Origin: Haliotis asinina
Taxonomy: Eukaryota; Mollusca; Gastropoda; Lepetellida; Haliotidae
Assembly (NCBI RefSeq): GCF_037392515.1
Contig: NC_090281.1
Coordinates: forward strand, 48,150,645-48,214,644
Length of the DNA stretch: 64,000 nucleotides
Reading direction: 5' to 3'
This document shows positions 35,201 to 48,900 of the stretch, in pieces (the stretch's first letter is position 1; each line of letters begins with the position of its first letter). Below the pieces are notes generated by a model. The model ran no database searches, was not told the origin of the DNA, and was given only the letters and a program-made list of their open reading frames with translations. A program made the translations under genes and the position numbers.

Positions 35201-36906
35201 GACACTACAAGGTACACAAAATGAAACGTCTAATTTCTTCATGAGTGTAATTTAAATTAGTTAAACATGCATCACAAAAACATCGTTTCTTGTTTAACGC
35301 CCCAGTCAACAATTTTGCACCTATCTATGTGTAAATAATTGAGTCTGGGGCAGACAATCATCAGATCAGCAGCATGGGTGTTGATCTTTGCAACTGGATA
35401 CGTTGACATGTGTTAACCAAGTCAAGGAAACTGACCATGTTATTTGCCTCTTACAATAATGGGAGATTGGCACGACAAAACGTTAGTCAGACATGGTCGT
35501 TCGACTTGGCCCAGTCGTCTGGAATCTGTGCAACAGAAGATGGGGATCAAACGGTTCCTTCTGGAGGTCCTCTGGCCACCAGGGCAATCTGGATCAGACC
35601 CACTGGTGATTGACAATGTGTGTAACATACCACCCCGTCAGCCACGGTGACACTCAGTTAACAAAGCCACAGAGCATGACCACCCGATCCACTTTCTCCC
35701 CTCTTATAAGCATTGTGTATTGGGTTTGTACCTTTTCCAGATGGTTTACAAGGGTTTCCCAGGAGTCCGAAGCCCTCAAGCACGCTGAAACAAAGGAGAA
35801 CATACGGCGCCATTTTGCTCATCTTGTTAACGGGGTAGGTAAATATGGCTGAGCGAGTTTAGTTTTACGCCGTTTTTAGCAATATCCTAGCAATATCACC
35901 AGAAATTAGATTCACACACTGTACCCATGTTGGATATCGAGCCCGGGTCTAACCATTAGGGTTAACCACTGAGCTACAATTAACACGGGACGGTTGGATT
36001 GCCTAAAGCCTTAAGTCACATACTTTAACATGGACATGTGAAGCGTTACTATCGTATGTGTAGTCTTCACCCACAACACCAAGAATGGCAAACTCTGCAA
36101 TTACTCCATTGTTTTTTACAGGTAAACTTAAGGTTTAAGACTGCCTCGACGTTGTACAACATACACTTGGTTGGGTATGTCATAGAGGTAAGTGGTTGGT
36201 CAAGATAAACCATCGTTGATTGAACCGAGAAAATACCCTTTTCGACGTTTTGAATTTAAGAAAATGATTTTAGAGATATTAACGCAAACGTGAGACGGCG
36301 ATAACTGTAAAAGTTATTGATAATGCTTATGTGTGCGTGTGCGTGTGCGTGTGCGTGTTCGTGTTCGTGTTCATGTGCGTGTTAATATGTGTTTGTTCCT
36401 CTCGTTGTGTTCCTCTCTGTGTTTGTTCCTCTCTGTTTGTGTTCCTCTGTGTGTGTTTCAGTGTGTGTTTTCCTGTGTGTTTGTTCCTCTATTGGTGTTC
36501 CTTCCGTGTGTGATCCTCTGTATTTTGTGTGTGTTTTCCTCTGTGTGGTTTTGTGTGTTTTCCTCTGCGTTCTTTCCTCTGTTTGTGTTCTACTGTGTGT
36601 ATTCCTCTATGTCTGTGCTCCGCTATGCCTGTGTGTTACAGTATGTGTGTGTTTCTGTCTGTGTGTTCCACTTTATGTGTGTTCCTCATTGTGTGCATTC
36701 ACTTATGCGTATTTCACTCTGTGTGTGTTCATATAGTTTTCTCATTGTGTTCTTGTGTTTCTTTTCATATGTGTGTGTGTGTGGCCATTTGTGTGTGTTC
36801 TCTCTGTGTGTCCGCTGTGTCTGCGTTCTTCCGTGTGGGTTTTCTTCTCTGTGTGCTCCGATGTGTTTTTCTCGTTCATTCCTCCTAAGGTACAAGTCAC
36901 TCACTC

Positions 36907-36964
<58 letters not shown>

Positions 36965-39900
36965 CAACTCTCGCATAAAAAATCGGAACATTTTAGCAAC
37001 AGATGCTTCAAATATGAAAATGTCCACCTCATGCATACCATTATATTTACAGAATGCCTTGTCTAAGTTTTAAAAATCGTACTCCTAGAAAACACTTTCC
37101 GGTAGACTCGAGTAAACTACATTCTCGGATGAACGTATACCGGGGGCTACACAACTTACTTAAGTTCAGTAAGCCCAGATCTCAAACACTGTTTGCAATT
37201 TTAAAGGATCAAGGAAGAGGAGCCTGGTTCCAGTCAGCCTTGAATAAGGAGGATTACCCAAACAACACAAAAATAGATGCTTCAAATCTGCTTCCAAGTG
37301 CTCGAGATTGGAAAAATAACATCTCGGGGTTCCCAGAGAACGACCACGTGATTGTTTTCACAGCGTGAGTTATAGTCAGCGAATTATAGTAATAGACACC
37401 ATTCTGTGCTAAGTTATCTCCAGAAGGTTCTTGAGTTTCAGTTGTAGCTTGTTCTGCACGCCACTGTCGTACATCGTTGGCACCCGGTGCTTACTCTGCC
37501 TTACGAACACCTCGTGTCATCACTGATAGTGATTCAAATACACATGTTCAGGATCTAGTTTTTTAGCTTTTAGCAGAGTCATTTCATATGGATGTCAAGA
37601 GGGCATTGGGCGTTCTGTAATCCATTCGTGTTATTTCCTCACTAATTTGTCTTTTCATCCCGATGAAACTGTTTGTGATAGATATCCATATCTCATCCGA
37701 CTAATATCCAGCGTAGAATACACATACTGTTGTTGACTGAATGTTTACTAACATTCCCTCACTTTCGATATCTAGCAAGTGATTTATAGAATTATTTTAG
37801 CTTACCATAACTCTTCCGTCCTCTGCTAATTAAAGACAAAACAATAATAAAGTAATATGATTTGGTGTCGTTTTCAGTATATGTTCATTGTCTTTGTGTA
37901 TTTCTTCTACATATGTATGTTTCAGTCCTCTTGTTTTAGGTATGATTTGTACTGGGTGGAAGCTAACCAAACTAGAAACCTGCTAGGTAAGTGATGGGTA
38001 TGTCTTCACCTGCTTCTGGTACCACATACACAGCACGGGTGTGTGAACAGATGCCTTATTGGAGGCATCACACGTGGACATTTCGGAGGCTGAAGTCCTA
38101 AAAAGAACCGAGCTAGAACTGACCTTCAGCAGCCCATGCTTGTCTGGTTAAAGACTCGGTTATTTACACTCCGCCACCATATGGCTGGAATATTGCCGAG
38201 TTCGACCGACGTAAAAATATCCAACAAAATGGGATATTCAGAATAGCTCATCAGCATCCAGTTGTAATTAGGACACTATAGTGGCTTGAAAGATTGCTCG
38301 TCATTCTGCAAGTCGTCTCCGGTGACGTTGTTGTTCCCATATCAAGACGTCGTTCATGCTTTCGGAAAATTGGTTTTCTTTCAATTTATCAGCGGACCAA
38401 ACAAAGGTGGAATATTGCTGCAAATTTAAACACTCGCTGGGTCATTCCCATTCTGCAATTTTGTAATTATGATTATGATGATAGATATGACTGTTTGACA
38501 TACAGAATGTTAACATTGTTTGACCTTAACCTTCGTCAAACATCCCTTTATCTGCAAGAAGACCCAATCCCAGATTCAATGTATTTATTGTTTTTAAGGT
38601 CTTGCATACGTTGGAACTATTTGTAAGTGGCCAAGTCTTAGCATATCTCTAGTGGAGTATACCGACAATCTGGTGGACGACCTTCTGGTAACAGCTCACG
38701 AAATGGGACATGCGTAAGTGGACGTTTTTAGTGAGTGAGAGAGTGAGTGCTTGTGTGGGCGCTTCGCACAGCATCGTGGAGATGTTGGTGATCTGTGAAT
38801 CTCAAATTTGATGAAACGGTCAGAAAGGCGATGTCCGTGTCCCGTGTCTACAAGTTGACGGATTACTCATTTATAGTGGATTAACAACGGTAAGACAATT
38901 CCGTTGTTCGATCTCAGCGTGTATATGGTTGTCCGTATTTTTGCTTCCAAACTCCCACAGGCCTTGAATTTTCACGATGGGGTAGTTTCCTGGTTACAGC
39001 GGTCGTTCGTCACGTGAAAGGTCCGGATTCGATTCTCCATATGAGCACAACGTGTGAATCCCACCGTGTTCAACGACGTGATATTGCTGGAATATTGGTA
39101 AATGCGACCTACATCCAACCCATCTAGTCATCTACAGACCCGCAGACCCACTCAATAACTCTCTCACTCACTCGCTCAACCTTTCACCCTCACGTGTGTT
39201 TACAGACTAAGTGCACGGCATGACGGTGAATACAACAACACGTGTTCTGGGGATGATCGCTACATCATGCGAAGCTCCTACTCAAAACGTCATAACGTCA
39301 GCATAACGAATTACTTCCTGTTTTCTAACTGCTCCATCAGCTACTTCCAGACCTTCCTAGACCGTGTGTTAGCAACGGGGTAAGAAATGTTTACTTTTAA
39401 AATAGATCGAGAACTTTTGGATGGTAGGTTGTTGGCTATCACAAGCGGTGCGCTGAACTATGTGACTGAGTTTAGTTTTACACCGCACACCAATACTTTT
39501 ATCTGGTCCAAACAGTCCAGTGATCAACAGCATGAGCATCGATATACACAACTGGAATTCGATAACATGTGTGAACCAAGTCATCGATCCTGAACACCAG
39601 TTCCTGTTATTTACGACAAAGCATGGGTTCCTAAAGATCAGTTAAAACCGACATATTCGTGGGTGTTTCATGTGACGATGGTATGATGCTCTTTCGGAAG
39701 CTGGATTCAAACTGGCCCCAAGCAGGGAATACTGATCGCACGATGCTATTAAAGGAACAGAGAGTACATCACATTGAATTGATGGACTCATGACTGCCCG
39801 TAGCTCTGCAGCAGAATTCATTGTAAAGCAGCACACAAATAAATAAAATTAAAATAAAATAAAATGAAAAAAAATAAAAGAGTAAATATGTTTTTATCCA

Positions 39901-42900
39901 CAGTGATACCACATCCAGGAACTGCCTCCTGGAATCTCTAGAACCGGTGTCTGTGACGAACGTCACCAGCGAATTGCCTGGTCAACTATACAACGTAAAC
40001 GAGCAGTGTCAGATGAAATATGGCCCCACCTCCTATACGTGCTTAGTAGGTATCATCGACTGTGTCCTCGTCACCCATGATTAGATCGCTGCTCCTAGTC
40101 CCCATCACCGGTTTTCTAACATCTTTGCTGTTCTATGCCGCACTCAGCAACATTCTTGTTCTTTGTAAGCAGTCTGCAAATAGTCGCGTCTGGACCAGCC
40201 AATCCTATGAATGACATGATGAGCTTCATTCTATGCAAACGGATGCGATTCCATGCATCCAACAAGTCAGCGAGCCTGAACACCAAATCCAGTCAGTAGT
40301 AGTCTCGGAAGACAAGGCTTCCTGGAGACCAATTCTGACCCGGGTCTTTACAGCTTCCAATATTAGTGAATCATGCCTTGAAACACTGTTTATTGTACTT
40401 TTACTTCGAAAGGAGCTAATACATATATATGCTAATATATAATGCAATACTGATGCAATGATGTTTAATGTTTCATTATCTGGATTAGGCAATATATCCA
40501 CATAGCTACAACCTTGCAATATGAGAGTTTCAAATCGGAGGTATCACATTCGTAATATTTTCCAGACTCTGACCTCTGCCGTCAGTGTTTGTAAGAGGCT
40601 GTGGTGCTACCTTCCTTATCGACCTGGGTTCTGCAACTACATGAACGCCGTGGACGGTACCACATGTGGCAACAAACAGGTGGGTGAAGTTTTCCGTTCT
40701 GCTGTCAAGTCACGGATAGCTTGCTTCAGTGTTCTTTGTTTGTTTGCTTCCTTGTTTGTTTGTTTACGTCAACAATATTCCAGCTATATGACAAAGGCCT
40801 GTCAATAATCAGATCCAGACAGTCTGTGGTTGTCTGACAGTAAACGAAAATGCGGTCACTTGTTCACTTGTATACATGTATTTATTCACGCCACTGTATC
40901 GAGGATATTCGTGTGAATGCATCGAAACTTGGAAGTCTTGTAACGAATTATTAACTGCAAGATAAGCACACCCACCGTAAGAATGCCACCAAAAATATTA
41001 TCCATAATTCCAATTATAGCTTTATTTTAAAACACTCAATCTTACAGACCTAATTACTGAGTATCGTTTTGTAGGCAGACATCCGACCCTTTGTTGCCTT
41101 GCGCTTTTCTCGTCCAAAAAAGAACAAATAGAGTTACTTCCCTTGGTTACATGTAAAATCTCACTTCGTGATCTACACAATCCATTGATTCACATCATGA
41201 CCAATGCGCTACGCAGTTGGGATAAGATGACATGTGTCAACCCAAGTCAGAAAGCCTGACCGCCCAATCCTCGCCTCTTTCCACACAACGTTTCGGGGTC
41301 ATTACAGATCCCTTCATTGGGGAAAACCGACGGCTGGTGCTATGCAATGAATGTGACATCACAATCACAAGGAAGAGTACATTATAACTACACTTGAAAA
41401 CGTGACCTTTTACTTAAAAGTGATACCTGCCAAGTGTTAGGGTCCTCTTGATTAACTTTTGATGCACTTTTGACAAGCATGAAGTCTCTTATCTATTCTT
41501 TCTGGGAAGTAATCACTGTGTGATTAGCAATCACCGTGTGCTAGCATTCAGGTATCAACTCTATCATAAATTCATCATCATTATGTAAGTAACAGGTCAC
41601 GTTTTCAACTACACTTATGCCGTAGACGTCCTTGTGATTGTGATGTCACATTCATTGTGACCATATAGCTTAGTTGCGATGCTTCTAAATGCCGCTAGAA
41701 GACATTAATTCTAACACAGTGAAAACCATTCAGGCAAAATAAATTCTGATAATCCATTGACATGATGACATCTTACACATATACATGGCGCCGCTGAATC
41801 TACTTGTACATTTTTGTTACAGTGGTGTGTTTCTGGAGAGTGCGTGTCCTCAGTTGATGCCCCCGAACAAGACTGTAAGCATCGATGTTACACATTTATG
41901 TAATCTGCAGCGTAAACGTAAGCACATCTAAAACCTTCATCTTTAAAGTTTCAGTTTACTTTGTTGTCACGTATAGCCGATGTTATTGTTTGTTTAATAT
42001 AAACTGTTTCCTGTTTTGTTTAGATGTCAAACAATGTAGAACTGTGGAAGTAAAGATTCCCACCCTGTTCCAGGAGTGTAGTGTTAATGTATGAAGGGAA
42101 AGGGAGTTCCCAAATGCTTTATGATACTGTCCTTCAAATCTGTGTTTTAATTCACTTCAGTATGTAACACAACTGACAAATACTATAACTTCCCGACCGT
42201 ACAATTAGCATAGACGGTTGCAATTTGAAAAAAGATTGACCAAAACCATAGAATGTATCCCTACACTATTGGCATAACGCTGTCTTTGTTTCGTTTTTCT
42301 TGACAGTGCCATTTGCAGAAGGCTTATGTCAATTAGCTCCATTTTCTCGATAAAACGGGTGGAATTTGCGTTTTAAAAGACCAAATGGTGCCATAAACTT
42401 AGTTCTGCATCTTCCTGCAACAGGGTCTTGATCCAAGACTGTTAGATCATGGAACAAGATGTACGACGTCATTATAGAGTGTGACGTCATTGACAAGTGT
42501 AAATGGTCCGTGGTTAAGGAATCAGAAGGCCATTATCATTTGCAGTTGCCCGCTCATTTCTGATAAACAGAGGGCGATTTCATGCTAATGCCATTCATTT
42601 TTAGCGGTACACTAGTATAATTTATTCATCATTGTCAGATTTAGTCCGTGTGCACATAACAAACGTGTCGGAGGGAACTAATTTGTTTAGCGATTGTGTA
42701 AGTTCAAGGAGTGATAGGCGTAACCTTTGACCCAGAGGAACTTTGACCTGATTGAAATAATGAATTCCTTTCAAGATAAACAGCGTGAAAGAGTTGTATT
42801 AGAAAGGGGATAACTGTACTGTACATGTGTTTGCCGAATTGGCGACGTATATCGGTGGCTTTATAATCGCACATTAGCTATACCGGCGACAGTTATCCCC

Positions 42901-45900
42901 ACTCATATTCAGCACGTTTCACGCTGTTTACTGTGAAAGAAATTATTTAAATCAGGTCAGAGTTTATCTAAGTCAAAGGTTAATCTTATAATTAGCTATC
43001 TCGGCGAAGCGGGAGCCTATATAACATTAAATTTGCGGCTATATAACCACCGGTATATGTCCCCAATTTGTCAAATAGCGTGCGGTTATGCCCTAAGTCT
43101 AGGAAAAAGAAACCAATAAACATATGTTTGTCACTGGATTGACAGAATCACCCTAAACGCCGTGAAACCGCACACACGTTTAGTTACAACACTTCAAATA
43201 ACGTGAAACGTTTTACACTTTCAGCGACCTGTCCATTTGGTGATCAACACTCACATCGAAATATGACCTGTCCTGAGATTGTCAGTCCTGCTACTAAGCA
43301 TCTCTGCTATGACGATACTTACTCTGAGTCAGTCTGCTGTGACACGTGTCGGCGTTATAAAAGAAATGATTCAGGTACAGAAAAACAGATGCAAATAAGG
43401 ATCCAGAGATGGATAAAACTGTATATCATGTTTGAAGTGAGTTTTCAAGCCTTTCTTGCCCTTTAAAGTCGTTGTTTATGCTTCGTCGTACAATCACAAG
43501 CATAAACAAAATCTTGCCATAAAAGAAAACATCAAGACCTTCAGTGAATACAAAATGTTTTTAATCACACAGGTATGTCATCACGTAGAGCCAGCATTAT
43601 TCCTAGTTAACGTCAAAAGATGTGTGCAGACTGTCCTGAAGCTATATTTGTAACTAACCATGTCTACGGACACATGCCTCATGGATCACGGTAGTTACAT
43701 CTTGAAATAAGAAGGTGACAAATCACACATGACTGTGTACCTTACTGGCAAACAAGGCGCCGACAGTTGTCCGTGATCAAATGTGGGATAGGATGGAATC
43801 AGCTACCTGGGAGTATACAATTCTTGCTCCCACTAAGTGTAGAGCGATGGATGGAGTGCGTGGCCTGTCTCAACAAACTCCCATGAGCGGAATCAATTTC
43901 ATCGTCATGCACTGCACATGCACTAGTTTGCACCTGCTCTACCTTTCACAAACCAAATGGGTTTGCTCATTGGTTTGCCCCGCTTACTTCACGTAAACGC
44001 GTTCTCTGCACCGGTCCAACTTATACTTGTCTGCCACTAATAACATGTGACACCTTGAAAGCACTGAGAACACGAACACTACAGAAATGGTGCTTTGGTG
44101 ACACCTTCTCAACCAATCGTTCCAACATGTCATCACGTCGAGCAATATTTCAACAGCTCCAGTCTGTGGTGGTTACATTTCACATCCTCTGAGGTACAAT
44201 CGAGCATGCTCTACAAAACTGCAAAGAGCGAGATACAGTTCAGAGGCTTTTAGATGAAGGCTACAACATTGAAGGCCTCAGTGAAGATTTCGAAACGTTA
44301 TACACTGACATGGGGAGGACATTTCACAATGTGGCATCTGGGCGTGACAGGTGAATACGTTGACCACTGGGCTACTGCCCCTAACAGGTAACTGGTTAAA
44401 GTTGCCATGTCTAAAAGTCATGATCTACTAACGTGCTACAAAGTAGCATTATTTTTCTGAATAATAAATTGTCTCCGGTTTACTTTACGTTCAATGTTCT
44501 TTAAATGTAGTGAGGTTTTAGCACGATACGGAGAAAACGATCCCGAGCGAAAACGGACCCTGGACTAGCGAAAACGTTTTATCTGGCCATTGGGTTTTGG
44601 CTATGCATTGATACACTGTTCTTTGTATGTATCACAACCTGTGAAAAGTCGCTCCAGGTAGCTCAGGTGTGTTGACAGTGTAGGAAAATTGCACAAATAA
44701 AATTAATGTCTGTGATTGTTTAGCAGTAAACTGACATTTTTATTCCTATATACACTAACAACGCTTTTGTAAAACTTTCAGCGGTAACTTACATGATGTT
44801 TGATTCAAGTTCCTCTTTTGACCTGTATTCTATGTTATTTATTCACGTGTAGTTGAACAACTGACTAAGCTTTCTATTTGTTTATGGCGAGTGTCCACGG
44901 TGAGGAAGGATTCGATCACCTTTGGTCGAGAACCCCCTGCTATCATTAACTAATCATAATTCATACATGTTCATGATATCGTTGGAATGGAATCATCGAC
45001 TCTGCTTTGAGCAGAAGAAATTTCTTGGAAAGCGTTTTGTCATATTTATACACGCATACACTTAATTCGACACTCCGAAAAACTGCGGTTGTGGGATCGC
45101 CCCGAATATGACTGTTTATCAGCACCCTGACATCGAAAGCTGCACCATTCAGAGTGCCACCCTCATATTATAAGCAATACTTCAAAGCGGCATGAAACCA
45201 AAATAACTCACACTTTATCTGAACTCGTCTTTTTAAGTTGTTCTTCTTATCTGCGCATTACGAATTCTGAAAGTTCATCAAAAGCACTACGGTTTGGTGC
45301 GAGGTAACAGTTTCACCCATACACTGCAGAGAATTGTTCATACGGTAGCCGCATGACATTTGTTTCATTATATTCATCCTCGATACTCTTCACTTGTACC
45401 TGGATGCATTTACGACTCGTCCGACAATTGTATTACCTCCCTTTCTTGGCTCCGTCAATAGCCAATCAGATAAGCTGTTACAACCGAACTTGCGAAAAAG
45501 ATTGCAGCCGCAGCCGCGAAAGTTTGCTCTCTATGCGACTCAGATTTAGCCAACCGAAGATGCATCCAGGATACTTAAGGAGATTTATCGGAACGTATAC
45601 GTTCTCTGCGGTGTAGGAGAAGAACTTCTGCTACGTCCAGAAAAAAAACTGCAACCACTGTTGTCAGACATGGCAGTCGGTGCACTGTTTGACCAATTCC
45701 CATTGTGCGTTGTCATTGCCAAAGGATATTTTCATGTTTGTAGACATAGGAATTTGGATTCACTACAAAGAAAATGATTATTATTTTATACAGGAAATAA
45801 TCATGAAAATGGGATTTAATGATGTATCTGCTAAGTATAACAAATCCATGGAGTGCTCCGAATCGGAGAGGGTGCTGTAGTAGAAAGGTGACTTAGCTCT

Positions 45901-48900
45901 ATATATCTTAACTCTCATATCTTAACATAAGCCAACAACAAACATAGTTTAAAGTTGTTTCGTACAGTGTCACATCTGTGTTTGGTGTAAACTAATTCAC
46001 TGATTCGTTTACAACAGAGAACTGTACATACGGAGACCGCATTGCCACATGTGCCACGGATATTCCACACCAGCGGAAGAACTTATGCTACAACGATAAT
46101 AACTACAACCTCTGTTGTGAGACTTGCACTTCATACAAGGAAGACATAGGTACGTCATGCATGATGCCAAATTAAACTATATTTAGTATTATGGCCTTAG
46201 GCCCAAGTACAAAACTCACAAAATAATAATGATAGTGACAAAATGGTTGGTACACCTTGTATGCACTTCTTAAGCTTAAAGCTTCCCTTTAAATTTTGGT
46301 TAAGTTAATTAGGATATTCATTTCATCACAACTTAATAGCACATAAACTTTATTAAAAGAAGGATGTGTTCTGACATATTCAGGAATATACGTATGTCTT
46401 AAAATGGAGTAAACTTTACATATTAACTGAAAATGATATTCATCTCCAATATAACCGTTCAAGTATAAATTACAAAATTGTTCATCGCGAACAATACCAC
46501 AACGTCTACTAACGTCTTTTCCTTGAAGGCAATTCCCCAGGCCTTAGCAAAAATAAAAGTCTTCTGTGTTCGCAGTCCTTTGGAGTAGGTAGATAATATT
46601 CATCTGTAAGTAGAAATTGATATTCTTAATAGAAACATAAAACGTATTTGATTCATATACGTTAGGAAACAACCTTGCTGGTGGCAATCTTGAACTATTT
46701 ATACAAACGTACTCGGAAATAGAGAACAATTGCCAAGGTCCATCGAATAATCCACTCTACTTTCATCGTAAATTTCTTGGCAAGCGTTTTGTCATTTTCA
46801 GTTACGCTCACCGACATGTTAAGTCCATTCGACACTGAAAACGTGTGATTGTGGGTTTGCTCGGAATGTGTAGCGAAGTGTGTTAGCACCTAGTCTTTGG
46901 TAAGTTGCATCATTCAGAGTGACGCTCTAATATCATCGGGAATACTTTAAAGCGGCGTAAATCCCAACTCCTTCACTCACTCTTACATCTGAGCACACCT
47001 TCTTTAGCTGTTTATGCTATCTGTGCGCTCCGATTCTTGAAAGTTTATCAAAAACACTACGGCTTTGGTGCGAGGGAATAGTTTTACCGATACACTGCAG
47101 AGAATTGTTCATGCGGATGTCGCATTGACACTTGCTTCATTATACTCATCCTTAATCTCCACTTGTACCCTGGATGGATCTACATTGAACGTATATCTTG
47201 GAGAATATCAAGGAAGCTAATATTCTAATATTCCACCTGAAGAGAAGAACTTCTGCTACGTCCAGGAAAAAAGCTACAACCTCTGTTGTGAAACATGCGA
47301 GTCTACGTATGATCAATGTCTAGTGTGCGTTGTCTTGAACCTGCTCATTCCAATACATGACCGTGTTACCTAAACCTAAAGTTTTAATAATAAAATAAAC
47401 AAAACTCTTGCCAAAGTATATTTTGATGTTTGAAAAATAGGAATTTGGGTTCAGTACAAATTATGGTAATTATTATTAGTCAGGAAATAAACAGGCTCGA
47501 CTTATCTTGGCCCGATGTTTAGGGAGGTCCCAGGAAAATGGAATTTAATGTTGTATCTGTTCAGCATAATAGTGTAGTGCTCAGAAAGACCAGGGTGCAG
47601 TTGTTCAAATCTCTCTTAACGCTAAGGTGATAGTAACTCTCATATCTTAACATAAACCAACGACATGCAGAGTTTAAGGTTGGTTTGTACAGTGGCACAT
47701 CTGATTCGCTGATTCGCTGATTCACTGCTGCAGAGAACTGTTTATACGGAGACCGCATCGCCACCTGTGCCAGGGACATTCCACCAGAGAGGAAATACTT
47801 ATGCTACAGTGAGCACAATTTCAACCTCTGTTGTGAGACATGCGCTTCCTACAAGGGTGACGAAGGTACTTAATAATCATGCATTGTGTAATGTGGAGTA
47901 GTTTGAACGTTTAAGGATCAATTAGATATAAAGGTTGATTGTGCCAAGGTGACTTTGGGTGATGCTCTTAATATCGATCACTGATTGATTATTGGGGTGT
48001 AACATAGAGTCACATTTCCACAAAACGGGAATGTCAATCAAATTTCCCCTCTCAGCGAACACCTGGTGTCATTACTGGTTTTTAAACATCCACTCGTGTA
48101 GTTTTCACAGCTACTTTCCCAACAATGGGACTTCGTGTCTTAAGATAGTTGAGATCGGTTTTTCCTCCTTTCTGACTTTCTATATTGTTATTTGTTTGAT
48201 ATTGACCATCCATATTTTTAGGCTGTGAGTATGGGGATAACAGATGGAACACGCTGTGTTCCCTGGAAAGATGTGACCCGTCCAATATCACCTACATCAA
48301 CACTTGCTGTGCTACCTGTAGGGCATCACGAGCCACAGCCTCTACACTCCCATCTACGTCCACATCCGCAACGTCAACACCTATACGTACGTCCACATCC
48401 ATTACAGCAAGACCTGCTCCCACGTCAGCATTCACAACCTCAACACTTAAACTGACGACCACAAGCGCAATCACAACATCTGCACCCACGTCAACAACCA
48501 CAACCACAACACAACCACTCTCGTCAACAACCACAACCTCAACACCTACACCGACAACCACATCCACTATCTCAATACCTCCACCAACGTCAACATTCAC
48601 ACCCACTAAACCTACATCTCCATCGACATCCACATCCGCAACCTCAGCGTCTTCAGCCACGTCAACACCTTCGTTATCAGTTCCAAGATCAACTGCATAC
48701 ACAACTGCGCCTTCAACAACTGCTCATGTCACAGCGACACCGACCTCCACCAGTGGTATGTATGATCTGTTTTTGCATATGACAGCATCATGAAGCACAG
48801 TTAAAGGTTGATCAGCAATTATTGATCCTGACATTTGCCACAAATGGTCAGAGTAAGAGCATACCACTAAGACGTTTGAATAGCAAGAAATAGGTCATCG

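Larger units (their letters stand above)
44990..46150 (+). repeat. Intragenic tandem duplication, unit A
   Basis: Matches 46735-47866. Each unit contains, in order, 'ttcttgg.aagcgttttgtca', a decayed module exon, an AT-rich stretch ('aggaatttgg.ttca.taca'), 'taactctcatatcttaacat' and an intact module exon. Confidence 0.8.
46735..47866 (+). repeat. Intragenic tandem duplication, unit B
   Basis: Second unit; the intact exons of the two units lie 1716 bp apart. Confidence 0.8.

Noticed and set aside
36333..37073. 246-aa ORF with Arg-Val and Leu-Ser runs
   Set aside because: Produced by the (gtgtgc)n and (ct)n simple repeats in intron 7.
45353..45616. 87-aa ORF overlapping the decayed module exon
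   Set aside because: The open frame runs across the insertion and does not match the module's frame.
48292..48702. 136-aa minus-strand Val/Asp-rich ORF
   Set aside because: Antisense shadow of the Thr/Ser/Pro-rich exon 18; the plus strand has matched splice sites and phase.
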